Part shown: positions 9,299 to 17,071 of the stretch, piece after piece | Numbering within the stretch: the first letter of the stretch is position 1 | How the letters are laid out: each line of letters begins with the position of its first letter | DNA from: Polaribacter marinus | Lineage (GTDB): Bacteria; Bacteroidota; Bacteroidia; Flavobacteriales; Flavobacteriaceae | Assembly: GCF_022662535.1 (NCBI RefSeq) | Contig: NZ_JAKQYM010000003.1 | Span: 1-64,000 of the forward strand | Length of the DNA: 64,000 bases | Reading direction: 5' to 3' | Program-made: the position numbers and the translations under genes | The notes under the pieces: generated by a model | What the model saw: the letters and a program-made list of their open reading frames with translations, nothing else | The model's database searches: none | What the model was told of the DNA's origin: nothing

Positions 9299-10288
9299 TT
9301 ACACCAAATTATTCGCAATTAAATATTCGGCAATTTGAACTGTGTTAGTAGCTGCACCTTTTCTTAAGTTGTCTGCAACAATCCACAAATTTAAGGTATT
9401 TTCTTGAGATTCATCTCTTCTAATACGACCAACAAAAACTTCGTCTTTATTATGTGCATTTATTGCCATTGGATACAAGTTGTTCTCTAAATCATCTTCT
9501 ACAATAACACCAGGAGTTTTGCTTAAAATGGTACGTACTTCGTCTAAATCAAAATTATTTTCAAACTGAACATTTACAGCTTCAGAATGCCCGCCAGCAG
9601 TTGGTATTCTAACCGCAGTTGCAGTTACAGAAAAAGAATCATCACGTAAAATTTTCTTTGGTTCTTTAACCAACTTCATTTCTTCTTTTGTGTATCCATT
9701 TTCTAAGAAAACATCACAATGAGGTAATGCATTTCTACCAATTTTATGAGGATATGCCATTTCTCCTTCAATACCAGCCTCTTCATTATCTAATTGCTGA
9801 ACTGCTTTTACACCAGAACCAGAAACAGATTGATAGGTAGAAATAACCACACGTTTCATTTTGTATTTTAAATGTAACGGAGATAAGACGGCCACTAACT
9901 GAATTGTAGAACAGTTTGGATTTGCAATAATTTTATCGTCTTTTGTTAAAACATCACCATTAATTTCTGGTACCACCAATTTCTTAGTAGGATCCATTCT
10001 CCAAGCAGAAGAATTATCAATAACCGTTGTGCCAACTTCAGCAAATTTAGGGGCCCATTCTAAAGAAGTATCACCACCAGCAGAAAATAAAGCAACATCT
10101 GGTTTCATTTTTACAGCATCTTCTAAGGTAACAATGGTATATTCCTTTCCTTTATATAATAATTTTTTACCAGCAGATTTTTCTGATGCAACAGGAATTA
10201 ATTCTGTTACAGGTAAATTACGTTCTTCTAAAACTTTTAACATTACTGTGCCAACCATTCCTGTTGCACCTACTACAGCTATTTTCAT
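9299..10288 (-). CDS. asd: Aspartate-semialdehyde dehydrogenase
   Basis: A 329-residue enzyme that reduces aspartyl phosphate to aspartate semialdehyde, the branch point to lysine/diaminopimelate, threonine and methionine. An N-terminal NADP-binding motif GATGMVG is at 7-13. The active-site Cys is in ANPNCSTIQL, and the catalytic His region is in RIPTAGGHSEAV. The length is normal for the family. It is the first gene of a minus-strand set with the reductase and the LysE transporter. The 206 bases upstream, shared with the divergent trhO, contain TACATTTG (10437-10444), a plausible -7 box for trhO. Confidence 0.95.
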   Translation of the reverse strand: MKIAVVGATGMVGTVMLKVLEERNLPVTELIPVASEKSAGKKLLYKGKEYTIVTLEDAVKMKPDVALFSAGGDTSLEWAPKFAEVGTTVIDNSSAWRMDPTKKLVVPEINGDVLTKDDKIIANPNCSTIQLVAVLSPLHLKYKMKRVVISTYQSVSGSGVKAVQQLDNEEAGIEGEMAYPHKIGRNALPHCDVFLENGYTKEEMKLVKEPKKILRDDSFSVTATAVRIPTAGGHSEAVNVQFENNFDLDEVRTILSKTPGVIVEDDLENNLYPMAINAHNKDEVFVGRIRRDESQENTLNLWIVADNLRKGAATNTVQIAEYLIANNLV

Positions 10289-10494
10289 CTGTTTTTACTT
10301 AAAAATTAATTAAGACAAAGATTTAAAAAAAATGATTTTAAAGCATGTCTTTTTCTTGAAATTTTAAGAGGAAGTTTAAAAAATATCAAATTCATGTAAA
10401 AAGTATGATTTTAAACAACAAAATTCAAAAAACTTGTACATTTGCATTGGTTTTTAGAAAAACCATAATTTTTGTATAACTTAAATAGTATAGC

Positions 10495-11526
10495 ATGCAA
10501 CTGTACAACAAGTTAAGCGCAAAGGAACGCGCTGCTTTAATAGATGAAGCGGGAAAAGACCGCCTTACAATTTCTTTTTATAAATATTATAAGATAGAAA
10601 ACCCACAATTATTTAGAGATAAGTTATTTCTGGAATGGAATAATTTAGATGTTTTAGGGCGAATTTATGTTTCTTATGAAGGAATAAATGCTCAATTATC
10701 TGTTCCATCAGAAAATTTTTACGCTTTAAAAGACCAATTAGACAGTATTTCTTTTTTAAAAGATATTCGTTTAAATGTTGCTGTTGAACAAGACAATAAA
10801 TCATTTTTGAAGTTAAAAGTAAAAGTGAGAGATAAAATTGTTGCCGATGGCTTAAATGATGCAACTTTTGATGTTACTGCTAAAGGAGTGCATTTAAACG
10901 CAAAGGAATTCAACGAAATGTTGGCAAATCCTGATACAATTTGTGTAGATATGCGTAATCATTACGAAAGTGAAATTGGTCATTTTGATGGCGCTGTAAC
11001 TCCGGATGTAGATACCTTTAGAGACTCTTTAGATATTATTGAAGAAGATTTAAAAGACAACAAAGAAGATAAAAATTTGTTGATGTATTGTACTGGCGGA
11101 ATCCGTTGTGAAAAAGCCTCTGCTTATTATAAACACAAAGGGTTTAAAAATGTTTTTCAATTAGAAGGTGGTATTATAGAATACACTCGTCAAGTAAAAG
11201 AAGAAGGTATCGAGAATAAATTTATTGGTAAAAACTTTGTGTTCGATCATAGAAGAGCAGAACGTATTACAGATGATGTAGTTTCTAACTGTCATCAATG
11301 CGGGAAACCTTGCGACACACATACAAATTGTGCTAATGAAGCATGTCATTTATTGTTTATTCAATGTGATGAATGTGCAGAAGCTACAGAAAACACTTGT
11401 TCTACGGGTTGTCAAGAAATAATTCATTTGTCTTACGAAGAACAAAAAGAACTTAGAAAAGGGAAAGGAAATAGCAACAAGATCTTTAAAAAAGGAAGGT
11501 CTGAAGTTTTAAAGTTTAAGAAGTAA
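10495..11526 (+). CDS. trhO: Oxygen-dependent tRNA uridine(34) hydroxylase (rhodanese-related, TrhO/YceA)
   Basis: A 343-residue protein of the UPF0176/YceA family. An N-terminal ferredoxin-like domain (YVSYEGINAQLS) precedes a rhodanese domain with its active-site Cys199 in MYCTGGIRCEKA. The C-terminus is cysteine-rich (CHQCGKPC, NEACHLLF, CDECAE, CSTGC) and probably binds zinc. In E. coli this enzyme hydroxylates U34 of tRNA to ho5U using O2. Here it lies four bases before the U32-peptidase gene that represents the other, prephenate-dependent ho5U route. The C-terminal KGRSEVLKFKK tail is basic. Confidence 0.92.
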   Translation: MQLYNKLSAKERAALIDEAGKDRLTISFYKYYKIENPQLFRDKLFLEWNNLDVLGRIYVSYEGINAQLSVPSENFYALKDQLDSISFLKDIRLNVAVEQDNKSFLKLKVKVRDKIVADGLNDATFDVTAKGVHLNAKEFNEMLANPDTICVDMRNHYESEIGHFDGAVTPDVDTFRDSLDIIEEDLKDNKEDKNLLMYCTGGIRCEKASAYYKHKGFKNVFQLEGGIIEYTRQVKEEGIENKFIGKNFVFDHRRAERITDDVVSNCHQCGKPCDTHTNCANEACHLLFIQCDECAEATENTCSTGCQEIIHLSYEEQKELRKGKGNSNKIFKKGRSEVLKFKK

Positions 11527-11530
11527 AATC

Positions 11531-12778
11531 ATGCAGAAAATCGAATTAATGGCGCCAGCCGGTAATTTTGAATCTATGCAAGCCGCTTTAGACAATGGTT
11601 GCGATTCTATTTATTTTGGAGTTGAGCAACTAAATATGCGAGCGAGAGCTTCTATCAATTTTACGTTAGATGACTTAGAAGAGATTTCTAAAAGATGCTC
11701 AGAAAAAAATGTAAGAACCTACCTTACGTTAAATACTATTATTTACGATCATGATTTATCAATTGTAAAAACATTGATAAAACGGGCAAAAGAAGCAAAT
11801 ATTACTGCGGTAATCGCCATGGATCAAGCTGTAATTGCTATGGCGAGAGAACAGCAAATGGAAGTTCATATTTCTACACAAATTAACATTACAAATATAG
11901 AAACGGTTAAGTTTTATGCGCTATTTGCTGATACTATTGTGTTGAGTAGAGAGTTGAGCTTACGTCAAGTAAAAAAGATTACAGAAACTATAGAAAAAGA
12001 GCAAATAAAAGGTCCTTCGGGCAGGTTAATTGAAATAGAGATTTTTGGTCACGGTGCTTTGTGTATGGCAGTTTCAGGGAAATGTTATATGAGTTTGCAT
12101 TCTCATAATTCATCTGCAAACAGAGGTGCTTGTAAACAAAATTGCAGAAAAAAATATACGGTTATCGATCAAGAAACTGGTTTTGAAATGGAACTAGATA
12201 ATGAGTATATAATGTCTCCGAAAGACTTATGTACCATCGATTTTTTAGACCAAGTAGCAGATGCCGGTATTAAAGTTTTAAAGATTGAAGGAAGAGGAAG
12301 AGCGCCTGAATATGTTGCCAAAGTAATTAAATGTTACCGAGATGCTATTGATAGTTTGGCAAACGGAACCTACGATAAAGAAAAAGTAATTTCTTGGATG
12401 CAAGAATTAGAAAAAGTGTACAATCGTGGTTTTTGGAATGGCTATTATTTAGGTCAGAAATTAGGAGAATGGAGTAAAGAATCGGGTTCTAATGCAACGC
12501 AAAAAAAGGTTTATTTAGGTAAAGGAGAACATTATTTTGACAAGGCAAAAATTGGTCAATTTAAAATTGATGCTTACGATGTTGCTTTAGGTGATACAAT
12601 TCTGATAACTGGACCAACAACAGGAGCCAGGGAAATGGAAATAAAGCAAATGTTTGTAAACGATGCTCCGGCAGAAAAAGCAACAAAAGGAGACGAAGTT
12701 ACCATGAAATTAGATTTTAAAATAAGAAGATCTGACAAGCTGTATAAGATTGTAAAAACGGAATTCGCAAAAAATTAA
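11531..12778 (+). CDS. trhP: U32 family protein, probable prephenate-dependent tRNA uridine(34) hydroxylase (TrhP/YegQ)
   Basis: A 415-residue member of peptidase family U32, starting MQKIELMAPAGNFESMQAAL. Four conserved cysteines lie at 178 (GALCMAV), 185 (GKCYMS), 201 and 205 (GACKQNCRKKY). They are suited to an iron-sulfur cluster rather than to peptidase chemistry. In E. coli and B. subtilis the family installs ho5U34 in tRNA without O2, using prephenate. The four-base gap after trhO and the one-base overlap with a ferredoxin gene support a tRNA-modification role rather than proteolysis. Confidence 0.88.
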   Translation: MQKIELMAPAGNFESMQAALDNGCDSIYFGVEQLNMRARASINFTLDDLEEISKRCSEKNVRTYLTLNTIIYDHDLSIVKTLIKRAKEANITAVIAMDQAVIAMAREQQMEVHISTQINITNIETVKFYALFADTIVLSRELSLRQVKKITETIEKEQIKGPSGRLIEIEIFGHGALCMAVSGKCYMSLHSHNSSANRGACKQNCRKKYTVIDQETGFEMELDNEYIMSPKDLCTIDFLDQVADAGIKVLKIEGRGRAPEYVAKVIKCYRDAIDSLANGTYDKEKVISWMQELEKVYNRGFWNGYYLGQKLGEWSKESGSNATQKKVYLGKGEHYFDKAKIGQFKIDAYDVALGDTILITGPTTGAREMEIKQMFVNDAPAEKATKGDEVTMKLDFKIRRSDKLYKIVKTEFAKN

Positions 12779-13008
12779 TGGTAGTAATTACCTTACAAAG
12801 AAACAAATGCATTGGCTGTAATTATTGTGTAGAATTAGCGCCAAGTCAATTTCAAATGTCTAAAAAAGACGGAAAAACAGTCTTGTTACATGCTATAGAA
12901 AAAAAAGGGTTTTACACTATAAAATCTTTTGATGAATCTATTTTTGAACCTTCTTTGGAAGCAAAAAAAGCCTGTCCTGTTAAAATTATTGAAGTAAAAC
13001 AGGTTTAA
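12778..13008 (+). CDS. Single-cluster [4Fe-4S] ferredoxin
   Basis: A 76-residue ferredoxin. Cysteines 11, 14 and 17 in CIGCNYC, with an AP shortly after, and a fourth in KACPV near the C-terminus give the ligand set of one [4Fe-4S] cluster. Its ATG overlaps the trhP stop codon by one base (TAATG), a sign of translational coupling. I infer that it supplies electrons to, or helps the cluster of, the TrhP-like protein. It is the last gene of the operon, and no clear terminator follows. Confidence 0.88.
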   Translation: MVVITLQRNKCIGCNYCVELAPSQFQMSKKDGKTVLLHAIEKKGFYTIKSFDESIFEPSLEAKKACPVKIIEVKQV

Positions 13009-13052
13009 AAATCGCCTAAATTATTAGGTTGTCCAAAAAAGTAGTTTTTGTC

Positions 13053-13073
13053 AATCTGAATTTATTTCAGATT
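13053..13073. repeat. Hairpin repeat of the CTGAA...TTCAG type
   Basis: AATCTGAA (13053-13060) and TTCAGATT (13066-13073) form a perfect eight-base stem with a five-base loop. The same design appears twice at 63196-63270 with different flanking bases. It lies in the 250-base gap before the broken sensor gene, where I see no other feature. Confidence 0.55.
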
Positions 13074-13261
13074 CTTGAGAAAGTATAATTTTAGTAAGTT
13101 GAGGTGCTGAAAATATAATTTAGTACTTTTTTAGTGAAAAGAGAATGAAATGTAGCAATTTTAAAATTACTTAAGAACAAAAAGGCCTTTTTAGGAACAA
13201 ATAATTTGAGGTAGCTTTTTTTTATTTAAACTTGTCTAGTAATTGTTTATTTTAAAAATTT

Positions 13262-14299
13262 GACGCCAAAAAATATATAGCTTTTTTCTTATCGCTTTTC
13301 TTTGTGTGTCAGTATTTTAGTGCTCAAGATTTTGAAAGTATATATAATAAATTAGATAAAGATTTACTAAAATTTAAAAGTTCTAATGTTATTGTACAAG
13401 TAGATAGTTTGTTATATAGACAAGAGGTATCTGGTTTTATTGTAAATGATTTAAAATCTTTAAAAGTAGAAGCGCTGGCTGAGTATAGTTTTTATACAAA
13501 AGCATTAGAGCTTACTAATGAGATTTTAGCATCAAAAGATATTTTAAGTGAAAGAGCAGAGGTAAGAATTCGTGTACAAAGAGCTCTAATTTTTGAGGTT
13601 TTTGAAAATTCTAGGGAAACACTTTTTGAACTTAATAGGTTAGAAGAAATTTATACCACAAAACCAAAAGACAGGTATTATGGGCAGTACTTATTTAGGA
13701 AATCTTCTTATTATAGAGTTTTAAAACCAGTTGAAAAAAGTGATAGTATAGGATTGCTTTATGCTCAAAAAGCAGCAGCTTTTGGTGATCTTCATAAATA
13801 TTATGATGTTAGTGCTATTGCTAAAATGTTACAAAGTTTTTTTCGTGATAAAAAAGATTATAAAAACAAGAGAAGATTTTTACAAGCCGCTTTAAAAGAT
13901 TTTAAACTTTTAGAAAACCCACTTTCTGTAAGTTTAATGTACACAGAATTATCACGTATTTCTCAAAAAGAAAATGAAATAGAAAAAGCTCAAATATATT
14001 TAGATTCAGCGCTAAATGAAGCCAAGATAACAGGCGATTTATTTTTAAAATCCTATACTTTTGAGAAAAGATCTATTTTTTTAGAAAGTATAGGGCAGAA
14101 AGATTCTGCTTTGTACTATTTTAAGAAATTCCATAAAGCAGAAATAGGGATTAATGTTGAAAAACAAAAATTAGAAGTAGCAGAAATTAATTTAAAAAAT
14201 CAAATTGAGAACCAAAAGTTAATAGTAAATAAATCTAAGTCAGAACTTTTAGATTTAAAAAAGGATAACTTTTCCGTTTTTATTTATTACTTCTTATAA
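13262..14299 (+). pseudogene. TPR-containing sensor protein, 5' start lost and 3' truncated
   Basis: The open frame encodes a secreted TPR/coiled-coil protein. Reading back from the first possible start (GTG at 13304), the same frame encodes a good signal peptide (KKYIAFFLSLFF, then CQYFSAQDF). That extension has no start codon before an in-frame TAA at 13253. About 300 residues of TPR-like helices follow (for example SLMYTELSRISQKENEIEKAQIYLDSA as a repeat unit), then a coiled coil near 280-320. The protein then stops where a membrane segment would begin. Homologous sensor kinases would continue with a transmembrane helix and a HisKA/HATPase or LytS-type kinase domain. I read this as a decayed gene. 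Confidence 0.65.
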
Positions 14300-14732
14300 T
14301 GATGTGGAAACACTCACAAACATAAGAAAACTTTCTCCGAAAGCTTATATTAATAAACCAATAAATGAAGCTACAATACTAACTACTATAGACATTATTT
14401 TTGACAACCTAAAAGATAAAATCCAAGAGTTTATAAATGTTAATATAGGTACATCTACCTATAATGTTAACTTATCAGAACTCTTATATATCGCTGCAGA
14501 ACATGTGTATATTAGGTTACATTATAAAGAAAGAAATACTTTAATAAGAAGTTCACTAAGTAATTTTTTAGAATTATTACCAAAGAATGTATTTATACAG
14601 GTTAACAGAAGTAAAGCTGTAAATAAGAATCTTATTGAGCAAGTTGGTGTAAAAGAGATTACAATAAATAGTGAAATAATAAAATTATCAGCACACTATA
14701 AAAAGAATTTTTCAGCATTTTATAATTCATAA
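14262..14732 (+). pseudogene. LytTR response regulator, 5'-truncated remnant
   Basis: The frame from the GTG at 14304 encodes 142 residues. The C-terminal ~100 are a LytTR DNA-binding domain (LLYIAAEHVYIRLHYKERNTLIR, FIQVNRSKAVN). In the same frame, sequence upstream of the GTG and overlapping the preceding ORF reads FPFLFITSYNDVETL and then SPKAYINKPI. These are the fourth strand and the conserved Lys-Pro loop of a receiver domain. The first two-thirds of the receiver, with its phospho-acceptor Asp, are absent. The simplest reading is one deletion that joined a TPR sensor kinase gene to its partner LytTR regulator, out of frame, near 14262-14275. Confidence 0.7.
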
Positions 14733-15023
14733 GTATTTATTCTTATTTAAGAAAATAGTTATGAACACTTGTTTTCAAGAGGAGTTTTTTTTTGTTAAAA
14801 GAATAGATTTTTATACGGATTCTAATTCAATCCTTATAAATTCTAAATAGCACAGAAATTTAAAAAAGTTCAAACTACATTTGGTGTATAATTAAATGAA
14901 AAAACAGAAACAATAACTTTTATAAACCTATTTTTTCATTCTTTAAGAATGCGTATATTTACGGATTAGTCTTTGTTAAGTTGTGTGTTTCTATCAACTT
15001 GATAATCAAATTATGAACCAAAA

Positions 15024-15094
15024 TTAGTAGTTAGTTTTTAGTAGTTAGTTTTTAGTGTCAGTTTGCTAACAACCAACAACCAACAACCAACAAC
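15024..15094. repeat. Short tandem repeats upstream of ricT
   Basis: Two simple repeats stand in the 382-base gap (14733-15114) before ricT. A 14-base unit TTAGTAGTTAGTTT occurs 2.3 times (15024-15056), and a 7-base unit AACAACC occurs 3.9 times (15068-15094). The second ends 20 bases before the ricT ATG, inside its leader or promoter. The remainder of the gap holds no ORF above 20 codons and no convincing terminator. Confidence 0.75.
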
Positions 15095-15114
15095 TATAAA
15101 AATATATATTTTAC

Positions 15115-16590
15115 ATGGCATGTGGAAGTTGTGGTACTACAGAAAATGGAGTACCAAAAGGTTGCAAAAGTAATGGTAATTGTGGGTCAGGTACCTGCGG
15201 AAGTGGTAGTAATAAACTAGCCGTTTTTGATTGGTTGTCTAACATGACGTTGCCAAGTGGACAAGAACGGTTTAATATTTTTGAAGTCCGTTTTAAAAAT
15301 GGGAGAAAACATTTTTTTAAAAATCCGGATAACTTACCAATCACGATGGGAGATATTGTTGCGGTAGAAGGATCTCCAGGGCATGATATTGGTACTGTTT
15401 CTTTGGCAGGAGAATTGGTGAAGGTGCAAATGAAAAAACGCAAAATTACTGAAGATCATGAAGATGTAAAGAAAATTTATAGAAAAGCCAGTCAGAGAGA
15501 TATAGATATTTGGCAACAAGCTAGAGCAAAAGAAGAAGAAACTCAACGAAAAGGAAGAGAAATTTTAGGACGTTTAGGTTTGCAAATGAAACTATCTGAT
15601 GTAGAATATCAAGGTGATGGAAATAAAGCAACTTTTTATTATACAGCAGAAGCTAGAGTAGATTTTAGACAATTAATTAGAGATTTAGCTAGCGCATTTT
15701 CTATTCGTGTAGAAATGAAACAAGTTGGAGCAAGACAAGAAGCTGCAAGACTAGGAGGGGTGGGTTCTTGTGGTAGAGAATTGTGTTGTTCTACTTGGTT
15801 AACAGACTTTAGAAAAGTAACTACATCAGCAGCTCGTTATCAACAATTATCTTTAAATCCATTAAAGTTAGCGGGGCAATGCGGAAAACTAAAATGCTGT
15901 TTAAATTTTGAGTTAGATACCTATTTAGATGCGTTAAAAACATTTCCAAAACAAGATGTAGTCTTAAAAACAGAGAAAGGAGATGCCATTTTTGTGAAGA
16001 TGGATATTTTTAAAAATCATCTGTGGTATACGTACAAAGAAGAACGATTTAAATGGTTTCGATTGACATTAGATCAAGTTTTAGAAATTATTGATTTAAA
16101 TAAAAATAATGAAAAATCTGCTTCATTAGAAGAGTATGAATCGGATGTGGAAATCCCTGTTAAAGTAGATTTTGAAGATGCAGTTGGGCAAGATAGTCTT
16201 ACGCGTTTTGATGTTCCAAAAACAAGTAAACGAAGAAGGAATAACAGAAATAAAAACAAAAAGAAACCCGTAGCTGCAACGACAAATAACGCACAGCAAA
16301 AATCCGTAGCAAGAAAAAAACCACAAGCAAAGCGACCAAATAAAGCGCAGGTAAATGGTAAGCCACAGCAACAAAATAAAGCACAAGCTCCACAGCAAAA
16401 TAAGCAAAAACCAAAACCAAGGCCTAAACCAGCAGCAAATGCAAAACCAAATAAAAAGCCTAATACAAATGCGAAAGCAAATGAAAACAGCTCAAAAGAC
16501 CAAGTAAAAAAGCCAAATAAATCAAGAAGACCAAATAATAGAAGTCGTAATAATAACACTCCAAAAAATGGAAACGATTCAGAAAAATAG
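15115..16590 (+). CDS. ricT: PSP1-domain / RicT (YaaT)-like iron-sulfur regulatory protein
   Basis: A 491-residue protein. The N-terminus is Cys-rich (Cys at 3, 6, 17, 23, 28). It is followed by the PSP1 domain with the family signatures GSCGRELCCSTW and GQCGKLKCCLNFE. In Bacillus RicT is part of the RicAFT complex that binds Fe-S clusters and influences RNA processing. The last ~130 residues are low-complexity (Lys, Asn, Gln, Pro, Arg), which is usual for Bacteroidetes versions and could bind nucleic acid. The 3' end overlaps gldH by 23 bases. Co-occurrence with gldH and a PBP1A gene is typical of Flavobacteriaceae. Confidence 0.9.
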   Translation: MACGSCGTTENGVPKGCKSNGNCGSGTCGSGSNKLAVFDWLSNMTLPSGQERFNIFEVRFKNGRKHFFKNPDNLPITMGDIVAVEGSPGHDIGTVSLAGELVKVQMKKRKITEDHEDVKKIYRKASQRDIDIWQQARAKEEETQRKGREILGRLGLQMKLSDVEYQGDGNKATFYYTAEARVDFRQLIRDLASAFSIRVEMKQVGARQEAARLGGVGSCGRELCCSTWLTDFRKVTTSAARYQQLSLNPLKLAGQCGKLKCCLNFELDTYLDALKTFPKQDVVLKTEKGDAIFVKMDIFKNHLWYTYKEERFKWFRLTLDQVLEIIDLNKNNEKSASLEEYESDVEIPVKVDFEDAVGQDSLTRFDVPKTSKRRRNNRNKNKKKPVAATTNNAQQKSVARKKPQAKRPNKAQVNGKPQQQNKAQAPQQNKQKPKPRPKPAANAKPNKKPNTNAKANENSSKDQVKKPNKSRRPNNRSRNNNTPKNGNDSEK

Positions 16591-17071
16591 TATTTTTTCA
16601 ATAATTATTTTGATGTTTTGTTTGTTTGTTTCATGCGATAAAACATCAGAGTTTAATGAATATAAAACAATCCAAAAATCTTCTTGGAAAGCCAATAAAA
16701 AAATAATTTTTGAGTTTGAAGTAAAAGACACAGTTTCTCTAAAAAACTTATTTATCAATATTAGAAACAACAACGATTATCAATTTAGTAATTTGTACCT
16801 AATTTCTGAATTAAATTTTCCTAACGGAACAGTTGTTGTAGATACATTACAGTATGAAATGACGGATAAACAAGGTTTTTTTTTAGGAAGTGGCTTTACC
16901 GAAGTTAAAGACAATAAGCTGTTTTACAAAGAAAGAAAGAAATTTCCAGTTTCTGGGATATATACTTTAAGTGTAAGACAAGCAATGAGAAAAAATGGAG
17001 AAATCAATCCAATTCCATTTTTAGCAGGAATTAGTGATGTTGGTTTTAGTATAGAAAAAATTGAAGAATAA
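16568..17071 (+). CDS. gldH: Gliding motility lipoprotein GldH
   Basis: A 167-residue lipoprotein. A hydrophobic signal is followed by a lipobox ending FVSCDK (Cys23). The body is the compact beta-rich GldH domain (NLFINIRNNNDYQFSNLY, FPVSGIYTLSVRQAMR). GldH is required for gliding in Flavobacterium johnsoniae and is associated with the type IX secretion/gliding machinery. The gene starts inside ricT (23-base overlap) and its TAA overlaps the ATG of the PBP1A gene by one base, so the three are almost certainly one operon. Confidence 0.9.
   Translation: METIQKNSIFSIIILMFCLFVSCDKTSEFNEYKTIQKSSWKANKKIIFEFEVKDTVSLKNLFINIRNNNDYQFSNLYLISELNFPNGTVVVDTLQYEMTDKQGFFLGSGFTEVKDNKLFYKERKKFPVSGIYTLSVRQAMRKNGEINPIPFLAGISDVGFSIEKIEE

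Noticed and set aside
16074..16601. A 175-codon minus-strand frame opposite the ricT tail
   Set aside because: It is a shadow of the Lys/Asn/Gln-rich ricT C-terminus and translates to Phe/Leu/Cys runs with no family-like pattern.
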